Positions 23,288-31,185 of a stretch of 34,211 bases of DNA are shown here, piece by piece. Position numbers and translations under genes: made by a program. The notes beneath the pieces were generated by a model. It searched no databases and was not told where the DNA came from. It saw nothing but the letters and a program-made list of their open reading frames with translations. Within the stretch, counting starts at the first letter, position 1. Each line of letters begins with the position of its first letter. This stretch comes from Deferrisomatales bacterium (lineage in GTDB: Bacteria > Desulfobacterota > Deferrisomatia > Deferrisomatales > JARGFW01): positions 1-34,211 of the forward strand of contig JARGFW010000032.1 of NCBI GenBank assembly GCA_029211085.1, given 5' to 3'.

Positions 23288-23470
23288 TCACCCGCCACTG
23301 CTCTTCCCGCACCGACCGCACGCCGAACAACCAACGCAGACGTCTACCGGCGCCTGGCAGCGGGGGCAGTTCCGCCAGCCGGGATCCACGAGGGGACAGC
23401 CGCAGGAACCGCAACAGCGCTCGCCGCGGACGACGGGACGGGCCCGGGAGCTCCGCAGCAGCGAGATCAA
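23288..23470 (-). CDS. Small Cys-rich zinc-ribbon-like protein of the feo operon
   Basis: A 60-residue protein with ten Cys. They are arranged as CCxxCxC, CPRC and CxxCxxCxxC, which suggests one or two zinc or iron-sulphur knuckles. It starts at TTG (23470), supported by GGAGGAGG 5-6 bases upstream, 46 bases after the feoB stop. It is not one of the FeoC winged-helix proteins or the FeoB-associated Cys-rich membrane proteins as I know them, since it has no membrane helix. A part in iron handling with FeoB is inferred from position only. Confidence 0.6.
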   Translation of the reverse strand: MISLLRSSRARPVVRGERCCGSCGCPLVDPGWRNCPRCQAPVDVCVGCSACGRCGKSSGG

Positions 23471-23516
23471 CAGGCCTCCTCCCCCCGCCCCGGGCTGGTG
23501 GGTACGCTACGCGGCA

Positions 23517-25361
23517 TCACAGCACCACCTGGGCCAGCAGACCGCCGATGCCGAACGCCAGCACCCAGGATCCCAGCCACACGGCCAGACCTTCCCGGAA
23601 GCCGCGCTCTTTGAACAGGATCATCAGGCTGGCGATGCACGGCACGAACAGGGTGATCGTCACCAGGGCCACCACGGTCTGCCAGGGCGAGAGGACCAGG
23701 TCGCTGAGGCCGGCGGCACCGAAGTCGCGCCGCACCAGACCCATTACGAACGCCGTGGCGGCTTCCGCGGGCAACTTCAGCCAGCCCACGGTGAGGGGGG
23801 CCAGCAGGCGCTGCCAGCCCTCCAGAGCACCGGTCACCTGCAAGAGGGAGACGCCCAGGGCACCCGCGATGAACCAGACGTAGGCTTCCTTCATGAAGAA
23901 GAAGGTGCGCACCGCGATCTTGCGCAACACATTGCCAAGTCGGGGCAGGCGCATCGGCGGCAGGTCGATCAACAGCGCAGTGCTCTCCCCGGGCAGCACC
24001 CGGTTCAGCACCGTGCCCACCACCGCCAGACTGGCGAAGATCACCAGCCCGTAGGCCAAGGTGTAGTATCCCCCCACCGCGGCCAGCATGCCCGTGATCA
24101 CTCCCAACTGTGCGGAGCACGGCACCGCGAAGTTCAGGATCGAGGTGGCGATGGTCTTCTCCCGGGGGGAGCCTAGGATGCGCGTGGTGATGGTGCCCAG
24201 TTGCACGCAGCCGAAGCCGAGAATCACCGGGATCACGGCGCGGCCGTTGAGTCCCACCGTGGTCATCAGACGGTCGAGCAGGGCCGCCAGTCGCGGCAGG
24301 TATCCCGAGTCCTCGAGCAGGGACAAGGCGATGTAGAACCCTACCACCAGGGGCAACAGCAGCCCCAACAGGTAGGAGACCGTCATGGTGAGCACGCCGA
24401 ACTCCCCGATCAGCAATTGCCCCAACACCGTGGTCTCGGGCGCCCAGGCGCCCACCACCCCGCGCACCCAGGGCTCGTAGATCCCCTGCATCAGGGTTTC
24501 TTCGGTCAACCCCACCACGTCCCCGGCGATCCACACCCCCACCAGTTGGTAGCAAAACCACAGCACACCGAACAGGATCGGTACAGCGGTGATGGGCTCC
24601 AGGCATAGCCGCCCCAGCAGTTCCCGCAGCCGAAACCCGGCCTGGTGCCGCTGCACGGCGACCGCCACCACGTCGTTCACCCGCTGCCGACGCAGCAGAT
24701 AGATGCGCTCCCGGCCGTCCAGGGCCAGGAGGCCGTGCCGCGCGGCCACCGTCTGGTCCCCCTCCAACACCAGGAGCGCCTCCGGGCGGGTATCCACCCG
24801 GTCCAGCAGGCACACCACTTCCGCCTCCACCGCCGGATGTGCCCGCCCGGGAGAGGCCTGGGACACCGCCGCCAACACACGGTCGAGCCCTTCCCCCTTC
24901 ACCGCCACCGTGGGGATCACCGGCACACCCAACAGGGTCTGCAAGACCGGAATGTCGATCTCCACCCCCTGCTCCCGCGCCTCGTCGCAGAAGTTGAGAG
25001 CGACCACGCAGGGAATACCCATGTCGAGGATCTGCAAGGTGAGGAACAGGTCCCGCTCCAGGTGGGTTGCATCCACCACGTTGACCACCACGTCTGCGGC
25101 AAGGATCACATCCCGCGCCACCCGCTCTTCGTCGTTGAAGGAACTGACCCCGTACACACCAGGGGTGTCGAACAGGGCGTCTTCCCCGAGGCGGCCACGG
25201 GTGATCTCCACCGTGGTTCCGGGGAAGTTGGAGACATCCACGTACACCCCGCTCCAGGTGCCGAAGAAGATGGACTTGCCCACGTTGGGATTGCCCACCA
25301 GGACGATCCGGCGCCGGCCCACCACCTCCTCGAGCACGGGCGCACAGCAGCCGTGGCTCAT
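23517..25361 (-). CDS. feoB: Ferrous iron transporter FeoB
   Basis: A 614-residue inner-membrane Fe(II) transporter. The N-terminal G domain has G1 GNPNVGKS at 23-30, the NFPGTTVE switch, G3 DTPGVYG, and G4-like NFCDEA. The membrane part follows from about residue 255 with the Gate repeats. The first Gate reads GFGCVQLGTITTRIL, unlike the classic GFGCNVPA; the second reads VPCSAQLGVI. This resembles the shorter FeoB branch of anaerobes. Residues 30-36 (SIFFGTW) also depart from the usual S/T-LFN. The ATG at 25361 overlaps the feoA stop (ATGA). Iron-dependent control by Fur is likely from boxes upstream of feoA. Confidence 0.93.
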   Translation of the reverse strand: MSHGCCAPVLEEVVGRRRIVLVGNPNVGKSIFFGTWSGVYVDVSNFPGTTVEITRGRLGEDALFDTPGVYGVSSFNDEERVARDVILAADVVVNVVDATHLERDLFLTLQILDMGIPCVVALNFCDEAREQGVEIDIPVLQTLLGVPVIPTVAVKGEGLDRVLAAVSQASPGRAHPAVEAEVVCLLDRVDTRPEALLVLEGDQTVAARHGLLALDGRERIYLLRRQRVNDVVAVAVQRHQAGFRLRELLGRLCLEPITAVPILFGVLWFCYQLVGVWIAGDVVGLTEETLMQGIYEPWVRGVVGAWAPETTVLGQLLIGEFGVLTMTVSYLLGLLLPLVVGFYIALSLLEDSGYLPRLAALLDRLMTTVGLNGRAVIPVILGFGCVQLGTITTRILGSPREKTIATSILNFAVPCSAQLGVITGMLAAVGGYYTLAYGLVIFASLAVVGTVLNRVLPGESTALLIDLPPMRLPRLGNVLRKIAVRTFFFMKEAYVWFIAGALGVSLLQVTGALEGWQRLLAPLTVGWLKLPAEAATAFVMGLVRRDFGAAGLSDLVLSPWQTVVALVTITLFVPCIASLMILFKERGFREGLAVWLGSWVLAFGIGGLLAQVVL

Positions 25362-25609
25362 GGGGACACCCGTCCGCCGCGGTCCTCCGGACCCGCCCGC
25401 AACACCCGCACCGAACGCGCCGCCTCGTGCCCCACGGCGATCTCCTGTCCCCCGTACTGCATCACCACCGGTCCCAAGGGAATCCGAGTGTGGCACCGCA
25501 CCCGGCACCCGGGGGTGATCCCGAAGCGCAGAAGTTGCATCCGCAGCCCGTCGTCGGCAATCTGCTCCACGTCAGCCCACTGCCCTCTGCGAAGATCTGT
25601 GAGACTCAT
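25358..25609 (-). CDS. feoA: FeoA domain protein
   Basis: An 83-residue SH3-like cytoplasmic protein. MSLTDLRRGQWADVEQI, RMQLLRFGITPGCRVRC, GPVVMQYGGQEIAVGHEAA and the final V-V pattern match FeoA across its length. It is thought to act on FeoB at the membrane. ATG at 25609 follows GAGGG at 8-9 bases. The upstream non-coding region carries a promoter and Fur-like boxes. The gene overlaps feoB by 4 bases. Confidence 0.92.
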   Translation of the reverse strand: MSLTDLRRGQWADVEQIADDGLRMQLLRFGITPGCRVRCHTRIPLGPVVMQYGGQEIAVGHEAARSVRVLRAGPEDRGGRVSP

Positions 25610-25634
25610 TTTGGTTGCCCTCTCGGTTGTTATT

Positions 25635-25653
25635 GATAACGGCATTCAAGATA
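25635..25653 (-). promoter_or_regulatory. Weak Fur-like box overlapping the feoA -10
   Basis: GATAACGGCATTCAAGATA (plus strand) matches 12 of 19 positions of the Fur consensus GATAATGATAATCATTATC. It covers the -10 of the feoA promoter, a natural place for iron repression. The match is modest alone; the stronger box nearby supports it. Confidence 0.4.
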
Positions 25654-25677
25654 CGCATTCCCCAGGGTGTTGGTCAA
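25648..25677 (-). promoter_or_regulatory. Promoter of feoA-feoB
   Basis: On the minus strand TTGACC and TATCTT are 18 bases apart, with the expected start near 25641, about 30 bases before the feoA ATG. Confidence 0.55.
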
Positions 25678-25686
25678 GTTATTTTT

Positions 25687-25705
25687 GATAGACATTTTCA
25701 TTAGC
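25687..25705 (-). promoter_or_regulatory. Fur-like box upstream of feoA
   Basis: GCTAATGAAAATGTCTATC (minus strand) matches 14 of 19 positions of the Fur consensus, with the outer half-sites best kept. It is centred about 55 bases before the predicted feoA start and lies in an AT-rich patch that stands out from the region. Confidence 0.5.
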
Positions 25706-25722
25706 AAGCAGCTGCACCCCTT

Positions 25723-25764
25723 TTGACCTCCATCAAGGTGTGCATCCGGAGACCCGAATATGCT
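25723..25764 (+). promoter_or_regulatory. FNR/DNR-type site and promoter for the iron-sulphur protein gene
   Basis: TTGACCTCCATCAA at 25723-25736 matches the FNR/DNR palindrome TTGAT-N4-ATCAA with one mismatch. TATGCT at 25759-25764 is a fair -10; a start near 25771 would put the palindrome at about -41.5, the standard class II activating position. No proper -35 hexamer is present, as expected for an activated promoter. A Crp/Fnr-family activator responding to low oxygen or nitric oxide is inferred. Confidence 0.6.
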
Positions 25765-25803
25765 GTAGTCATCCTGCAGCAACCACCGAGGGAGGAGACG
25801 CCC

Positions 25804-26553
25804 ATGAAACGCATGATCATCCGCATCGACGAAGACAAGTGCACCGGCTGCGGCCTGTGCGTTCCCAACTGCGCCGAGGGCAGCCTGGAGATCCGCGACG
25901 GCAAGGCCGTACTGGTGAAGGAAGCTCTCTGCGACGGCCTGGGCGCGTGTCTGGGTCACTGCCCCGAGGGGGCCCTGCTCATCGAGGAACGAGAAGCCGA
26001 GGGGTTTGACGAGGCACTGGTGGAGCAGCGCTTGGCGGAGATCGGACGTTCTCCCCTCGCGGATGCACATGACCGTCCTGCAGCCCCTCCTGCGGGAGGC
26101 TGCCCGGGCTCGCGTGTTCTACAAATGGCGCCACAGGTCACCGCCCCTGCCCAGGAAGGGGGCGTCTCCTCGGCATTGGGACAGTGGCCCGTGCAACTGG
26201 GGTTGTTGCCCCCCACGGCGCCTTTTTTCCAGGGAGCAGAACTGCTGCTGACCGCCGACTGCGTGCCGTTCGCCATGCCCGACTTCCACAGCCGGTTTCT
26301 GCGCGGTCACGCGGTCGCGGTGGCGTGCCCGAAGCTGGACAACGCCGGTGCCCACTTCCAAAAGCTGATCCAGGTGTTCCGGGACGGCGGTCTGGCTGGG
26401 GTGACGGTGTTGCGGATGGAGGTGCCCTGCTGCGGCGGTCTCAGCAACATGGCAAAGGACGCGCTGCGCGAGAGCGGAGCAGCTCTGCAGTTGCGGGAAG
26501 TGGTCGTGGGGCGGGACGGCAGTGTACTCTCGGAGCGGAATCTGGCGGCGTAG
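25804..26553 (+). CDS. 4Fe-4S ferredoxin-type iron-sulphur protein
   Basis: A 249-residue protein. The N-terminal ferredoxin domain has C13, C16, C19, C23 for one cluster and C43, C49, C53 followed by P for a second, the second with an altered C-x5-C-x3-C spacing. A Pro/Ala-rich linker (about 85-125) leads to a C-terminal domain with LLTADCVPFAMPDFHSRF, VAVACPKLDNAG and VPCCGGLSNMAKDAL, a pattern I associate with iron-sulphur proteins found beside hcp (hybrid cluster protein) genes. The role is unknown; the CPK and CCGG motifs may form a third metal site. ATG at 25804 follows GGGAGGAG. It is divergent from feoA and probably induced under low oxygen or NO. Confidence 0.82.
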   Translation: MKRMIIRIDEDKCTGCGLCVPNCAEGSLEIRDGKAVLVKEALCDGLGACLGHCPEGALLIEEREAEGFDEALVEQRLAEIGRSPLADAHDRPAAPPAGGCPGSRVLQMAPQVTAPAQEGGVSSALGQWPVQLGLLPPTAPFFQGAELLLTADCVPFAMPDFHSRFLRGHAVAVACPKLDNAGAHFQKLIQVFRDGGLAGVTVLRMEVPCCGGLSNMAKDALRESGAALQLREVVVGRDGSVLSERNLAA

Positions 26554-26601
26554 GCTCCAGCCAGGGAGGCCGGAAGGGGGGGACCGGATCGCCGTCAGGG
26601 G

Positions 26602-26619
26602 CATCCCTGTGGCGGGATG
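26602..26619. terminator. Hairpin between convergent genes
   Basis: CATCCC and GGGATG form a 6-bp stem with a 6-base loop in the 112 bases between the iron-sulphur protein gene and the end of tsaB. No T-run is seen. Confidence 0.3.
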
Positions 26620-26665
26620 AACTGCCCGCTGCAGGGAGCCGACCAGGAGCGTCGGGCAACCACGG

Positions 26666-27376
26666 TCAAGGCTTGGCGGCTACCCCGCGGCGACGGACCT
26701 CTTCGGCTTCACTCAGGCGGCGGTAGGTCGGGGTGAGGGCGGCGGGTACGACACCCTCCCCGCGCTGCAGCGCCTCCCAACCCGCTAAGGCCACGTCACC
26801 GGGGTGGATCGCCCAGCGAGTGCGAGAGGCTTCCAGGAAGCGCTCGCCCAGTGCACGGGCGAAGGTTTCCCGGTACGGTTCCAGCCCGGATCCCAGGAAC
26901 AAGCAGGGTCCCCGCTCCTCGGCCAGGGCGCCCAGTACCTCCCCGGGATCCCAAGCACCCTCGCCCAACAAGGTCCCCCCGCCTTCCAGGCCCTGCCGGG
27001 CCGTGGCGTACACCTGGCCCTTGCGTGCATCCAGAACCGGAACCACCGCCCCGGGAAACGGCACGGCACCCCGCCACAGCGCCTCCAGGCTCGAAACCCC
27101 CACCACGGGGAGGCCCAGGGCGAACGCCAGTCCCTTGGCGGCGGCCACCCCCACCCGCACGCCGGTAAACGACCCAGGGCCCCGGGTGACGGCGATCCCG
27201 TCCAGATCCCCCCGCTCCGCAGCGGCTCCCGCCAGGGTCTCCTCCACCAGGGCCAGTAGCCGCACCGAGTGGCGCTGTGCCGAGTGCTCGACCCGCCAGC
27301 AGCGCACCTCGCCCCCCACGGCCACGGCGACGCCGATGGTGCGGTCGCAGGTGTCCAGAGCCAGAACGGTGCTCAT
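26666..27376 (-). CDS. tsaB: tRNA t6A37 threonylcarbamoyltransferase complex subunit TsaB
   Basis: A 236-residue ASKHA-fold protein. VLALDTCDRTIGVAV at the N-terminus, VTRGPGSFTGVRVGVAAAKGLA and PVVGVSSLEALW are diagnostic of TsaB. With TsaD and TsaE it forms the complex that makes the t6A modification at position 37 of ANN-decoding tRNAs. The length is usual. ATG at 27376 overlaps the rseP stop (ATGA), so it is the last gene of the long essential operon. Confidence 0.94.
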   Translation of the reverse strand: MSTVLALDTCDRTIGVAVAVGGEVRCWRVEHSAQRHSVRLLALVEETLAGAAAERGDLDGIAVTRGPGSFTGVRVGVAAAKGLAFALGLPVVGVSSLEALWRGAVPFPGAVVPVLDARKGQVYATARQGLEGGGTLLGEGAWDPGEVLGALAEERGPCLFLGSGLEPYRETFARALGERFLEASRTRWAIHPGDVALAGWEALQRGEGVVPAALTPTYRRLSEAEEVRRRGVAAKP

Positions 27377-28443
27377 CCAGAGACGATGCGGGCGATGTCA
27401 TTGTAGAACACGTAGCCCATGAGCAGCAGCAGGATCGCCAGGCCGATCTGTTGGGCCATCTCGCGGTTGCGCAGGCTGATTTCCTCTCCCCGCAGCGCCT
27501 CGATAACGAAAAACAGCACATGGCCTCCGTCCAGGATCGGGATCGGCAGCAGATTGAGCACACCCAGGTTCACCGACAACACCGCCACCAGGAAGATGAA
27601 ACTGAGCAGTCCGGCCCGGGCCGTCTCCCCGGCCATCTGGGCGATCGCGATGGGTCCCCCCAGAGTGCGTGGGCTGACCTTCCCCAACACCATCTTGCGC
27701 AGCACGTCGAGGGTCAAACCCGTCCACTTGGCGGTCTCCTGCACGCCGATCCAGGGGGCTTCCCACAGGGAGTGGCGTTTCACCACCACCTCGCCGGAGG
27801 GGCCCACGCCGATCATCGGCTTCTCGACCTCTTCACCCAGCAGGTTCTGCCCGGTACGGGTCGCCGGGGTGACATGAAAGGTGAGGGTCTCCTCTCCACG
27901 GGCCACCACGACCACCACCTCCGCGCCCCCGGAGTCGACGATGAGCCGCGCCAGGTCCTCCCAGGTCTCCACCGCCTCCCCGTCGATCGAGAGCACCCGG
28001 TCGCCACTCTCGATTCCAGCCGCTGCGGCCGGCATGTCGGGGCTTACTTCCCCGATCACCGGCAGGGGAATGGGACTGCCGAACAGGCTCAGCACGGAAA
28101 AAACCAATACCGCCAACACGAAGTTCATGAGCGGCCCGGCGAGCACCACGCCGATGCGATGCCACACCGGTCTCGCGCTGAAACTGCGGCGAGCCTCCGC
28201 CGCGTCCAGTTCCTCGGCAGGATCCTCGCCAAACATCTTCACGTACCCCCCCAGGGGCACCGCGGAGATCAGGTACTCGGTCTCCCCCCAGCGCCGGGAC
28301 AGCAGCGGCGGCCCGAACCCCAGGGAGAACTTGAGCACTTTGATGCCGAGTTTCTTGGCCACCACGAAGTGTCCCAACTCGTGGACGAACACCAAGATGC
28401 CCAGCAATACCAAAAAGGGGATGGTGAATTGAAACACCGCCAT
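27373..28443 (-). CDS. rseP: Site-2 intramembrane metalloprotease RseP
   Basis: A 356-residue membrane protease. The zinc site HELGH is at 21-25 in the first helix, LGFGPPL and PLGGYVKM follow, and the third zinc ligand is in NLLPIPILDGGH. A single PDZ domain lies about 115-200 (PVIGEVSPDMPAAAAGIESGDRVLSIDG), whereas E. coli RseP has two. It cleaves membrane-anchored anti-sigma factors or leftover signal peptides. The start is the ATG at 28443; a longer frame adds charged residues before the first helix without a site. It lies 4 bases after dxr. Confidence 0.94.
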   Translation of the reverse strand: MAVFQFTIPFLVLLGILVFVHELGHFVVAKKLGIKVLKFSLGFGPPLLSRRWGETEYLISAVPLGGYVKMFGEDPAEELDAAEARRSFSARPVWHRIGVVLAGPLMNFVLAVLVFSVLSLFGSPIPLPVIGEVSPDMPAAAAGIESGDRVLSIDGEAVETWEDLARLIVDSGGAEVVVVVARGEETLTFHVTPATRTGQNLLGEEVEKPMIGVGPSGEVVVKRHSLWEAPWIGVQETAKWTGLTLDVLRKMVLGKVSPRTLGGPIAIAQMAGETARAGLLSFIFLVAVLSVNLGVLNLLPIPILDGGHVLFFVIEALRGEEISLRNREMAQQIGLAILLLLMGYVFYNDIARIVSG

Positions 28444-28447
28444 CGTC

Positions 28448-29614
28448 TCAGTCGCCTCTTCCTTGCGCGCCCACCCAATCCCGGGCAAAGCGACGCGCCG
28501 TCAGGTCCGCCTCTAGGGCGGTGTGCACCGTGTCCAAGGGGGTCACCGGCAGCGCTTCGAGGGCGGCGGCGACCAACTCCGGAATCTGCAGAAAGCTCAG
28601 CTGGCGGTCCAAGAACGCCGCCACCGCCACCTCGTTCGCGCCGGAGAGCACAGCGGGCGCGGTTCCCCCCAGTTCCAGGGCCCGAAAGGCGAGATCCAGG
28701 CAGGGGAACGCCTTCCGATCCGGCGGCTCGAAGGTGAGCCCTTCCAGCTCCCAGAGCTTCAGTCCCAGATCCGGCATCGGCAGGCGCTTGGGGTAGTTGA
28801 GGGCGTAGGAGATCGGCCCGCGCATGTCGGGCACGCCCAACTGGGCCAGCACCGCTCCGTCCACGAACTCCACCATGGAGTGGACCACGCTCTGGGGATG
28901 CACCGTGACCTCGATGGTGGACGCTGGCAGGCCGAACAGCCAGTAGGCCTCGATCACCTCCAGCCCCTTGTTCATCAGGGTCGCAGAGTCCACGGTGATT
29001 TTTGGCCCCATGGCCCAGTTGGGGTGATCCAGGGTCTGTTCCACGCTGACTCCGGCAAGTTCCGCGCGTTGGCGGCCGCGGAACGGACCGCCAGACGCGG
29101 TGAGGATGAGCCGTCGCACCTGTTCGCTGTCGCGGCCGTCCAACACCTGGAACAGGGCCGAGTGCTCGCTGTCCACCGGCAACAGCCGTGCGCCGCTGTC
29201 CCGGGCAGCCCGCAGCACCAGCTCCCCACCGACCACCAAGCTCTCCTTGTTCGCCAGGGCCACGTCCTTGCCCGCAACCAGGGCGGCATAGGTGGGCACC
29301 AGGCCGGCAGCTCCGACGATGGCGGATACCACCAGGTCGACCTCTGCAACCTCGGCAGCCCGCACCAGTCCCTCGGCGCCCCAGCACACCTCCACGTCAG
29401 AGGCGAGCAACGGTTCCAGCACAGCGGCCCGGCCGGCGTCGGCCACCGCCACCAGGCGGGCACCCGTCTGTGCCACCTGCGCGGCGAGGCGGCTGGGGTT
29501 GGCCCCCGCCGCGGCCAGGGCGACCACCCGGAACTTCTCGGGAAAGCGGGCCGCCACGTCCAGTGTACTCTCGCCGATGGAGCCCGTGGAGCCGAGGATG
29601 CTGAGGGTCTTCAC
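28448..29614 (-). CDS. dxr: 1-deoxy-D-xylulose 5-phosphate reductoisomerase
   Basis: A 388-residue NADPH enzyme that turns DXP into MEP, the committed step of the non-mevalonate isoprenoid pathway. The NADPH motif is LSILGSTGSIGESTLDV at the start; ANKESLVVGGE, LPVDSEHSALFQ (metal and substrate residues), TASGGPFRG and MNKGLEVIEA follow. The GTG at 29614 is the only start that keeps the NADPH motif near the N-terminus; its ribosome site is poor, so coupling to the cdsA stop one base upstream is likely. Confidence 0.95.
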   Translation of the reverse strand: MKTLSILGSTGSIGESTLDVAARFPEKFRVVALAAAGANPSRLAAQVAQTGARLVAVADAGRAAVLEPLLASDVEVCWGAEGLVRAAEVAEVDLVVSAIVGAAGLVPTYAALVAGKDVALANKESLVVGGELVLRAARDSGARLLPVDSEHSALFQVLDGRDSEQVRRLILTASGGPFRGRQRAELAGVSVEQTLDHPNWAMGPKITVDSATLMNKGLEVIEAYWLFGLPASTIEVTVHPQSVVHSMVEFVDGAVLAQLGVPDMRGPISYALNYPKRLPMPDLGLKLWELEGLTFEPPDRKAFPCLDLAFRALELGGTAPAVLSGANEVAVAAFLDRQLSFLQIPELVAAALEALPVTPLDTVHTALEADLTARRFARDWVGAQGRGD

Positions 29615-29615
29615 C

Positions 29616-30410
29616 TTAGCACCGTGCCACCCAGGCGAGGTAGCCGGCGTACACCGGCAGCACCGGCAGCAGGGCATCGATGCGATCCAGCAGGCCACCG
29701 TGCCCCGGAAAGATCGTACCCGAGTCCTTGCAGCCGGCACAGCGTTTGAGCAGCGACTCGATCAAATCCCCGTACTGGGCCAACACGTTCAACACCAGCC
29801 CCAGCACACCGCCGGCCAGGACCGAATGGGGCAGCGGCAACACGGCGCTGGCGGCGACCCCCATGCCGGCCGCCGCGGCCACGCTAGCCAGCGCCCCCTC
29901 CACGCTCTTGTTGGGGCTCACACCCGGAGCCAGCTTGCGCTTGCCGATGGCCGAGCCCACGTAGTACGCCGCGATGTCCCCGGCCCATACCACCAGCATG
30001 GGGAACAGGACGGCAAACGGGCCGTGCCGTCGGATCCACACGGCGTGCCCCAGGAACAGCGCCACCAGCACCCACGCTGCAGCCACCTGACCCCAACGCA
30101 CCGGCATCTCGGGCACCGGCCCGGGGCCGCGGATCCAACCGGCGAAGTAGATCACCGTGCCTACTGCCAGCAGCGCCCCGGGCAGCGCCCCGACCCCGGG
30201 CAGGAACCCCAGAGCCATCACTCCACCCCACACGGCTGCAAAGCGTCCCTCAACGGGGCCGGGTCGGTCTTCCCCCAGGTGCAGCGCCTCGTGTACGCCC
30301 ACCGCCGCCGCCACCGCCACCATCAGGCCGAACAGCAACGCACCGCCGACGAACAGCACCGCCAGGAACAGGGTGCCGGCCACCGCAGCGGTCTTCACCC
30401 GGGTGCTCAT
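29616..30410 (-). CDS. cdsA: Phosphatidate cytidylyltransferase
   Basis: A 264-residue membrane enzyme that makes CDP-diacylglycerol from CTP and phosphatidate. It has several hydrophobic helices. The C-terminal signature is complete: GVSPNKSVEG, then QYGDLIESLLKR, CKDSG, and PGHGGLLDRIDA with the metal-binding aspartates. ATG at 30410 overlaps the uppS stop (ATGA). The product supplies phospholipid synthesis, including enzymes like the CDP-alcohol phosphotransferase elsewhere in the window. Confidence 0.94.
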   Translation of the reverse strand: MSTRVKTAAVAGTLFLAVLFVGGALLFGLMVAVAAAVGVHEALHLGEDRPGPVEGRFAAVWGGVMALGFLPGVGALPGALLAVGTVIYFAGWIRGPGPVPEMPVRWGQVAAAWVLVALFLGHAVWIRRHGPFAVLFPMLVVWAGDIAAYYVGSAIGKRKLAPGVSPNKSVEGALASVAAAAGMGVAASAVLPLPHSVLAGGVLGLVLNVLAQYGDLIESLLKRCAGCKDSGTIFPGHGGLLDRIDALLPVLPVYAGYLAWVARC

Positions 30411-31156
30411 GCCTGCCTCCCGCCGGCGCACTGCTCGTCGGTGAGCCCAAAGCGGCGCGCCCGCTGGCGGTAGGACGCCAGGGCTTCCCGGAACTGTTCC
30501 TCGCGAAACTCCGGCCAGAGCGTGTCGGTGACGTAGATCTCGGTGTAGGCGAGCTGCCACAGCAGGAAGTTGGAGACGCGCAGTTCGCCGCTGGTGCGGA
30601 TCAGGAGATCCGGATCGGGGATATCGGGGGCATACAGGCGAGACCGCAGGGCGTCCTCATCCAGGGCATCGGCGGTCACGCCGTCGGAGAGGCAACGCCG
30701 CACGGCTTGGAGGATCTCTTGCCTGCCTCCGTAGGACAGGGCCAGGCACAGATCCAGATCGCCGCAGGCGGCGGTCTCCGCCTCCGCCCATGCCAGGGTC
30801 TCACGCGCATCCGGCGGCAGACGAGCGATGTCGCCGATGGAACGCACGCGCACCCCCTTGCCCTTCAACTCGGGAACCTCGACCTGCAGGAAGCGGCGCA
30901 GCAGCCCCATCAGTGCCTGCACCTCGCGATCGGGCCGCCCCCAGTTCTCGGTGGAAAACGCGTACACCGTCAGGAAACGCACGCCACTGTCTCGGGCTGC
31001 CCGCACCAGCGCGCGCACCGACTCGATGCCCTCGCGGTGTCCGCGCACCCGGTTCCAGTGGCGCCGTCGGGCCCAGCGCCCGTTGCCATCCATGATGACG
31101 GCGACGTGCCGCGGCACGTCACCGGCGCTCGTTGGAGTGTGTTCGGCGGTGGACAT
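30407..31156 (-). CDS. uppS: Undecaprenyl diphosphate synthase (cis-prenyltransferase)
   Basis: A 249-residue enzyme that adds isopentenyl units to farnesyl diphosphate to make the C55 carrier for wall and surface polysaccharides. HVAVIMDGNGRWARRR holds the catalytic Asp; FSTENWGRP, LSYGGRQEI and LLIRTSGELRVSNFLLWQ are the other conserved blocks. The ATG at 31156 gives the usual length but has no ribosome site. A GTG at 31189, overlapping the frr stop, is an equally possible coupled start that adds 11 residues. Confidence 0.93.
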   Translation of the reverse strand: MSTAEHTPTSAGDVPRHVAVIMDGNGRWARRRHWNRVRGHREGIESVRALVRAARDSGVRFLTVYAFSTENWGRPDREVQALMGLLRRFLQVEVPELKGKGVRVRSIGDIARLPPDARETLAWAEAETAACGDLDLCLALSYGGRQEILQAVRRCLSDGVTADALDEDALRSRLYAPDIPDPDLLIRTSGELRVSNFLLWQLAYTEIYVTDTLWPEFREEQFREALASYRQRARRFGLTDEQCAGGRQA

Positions 31157-31185
31157 CAGGGGGAGGGAGGTGGGAGACCGAACGG

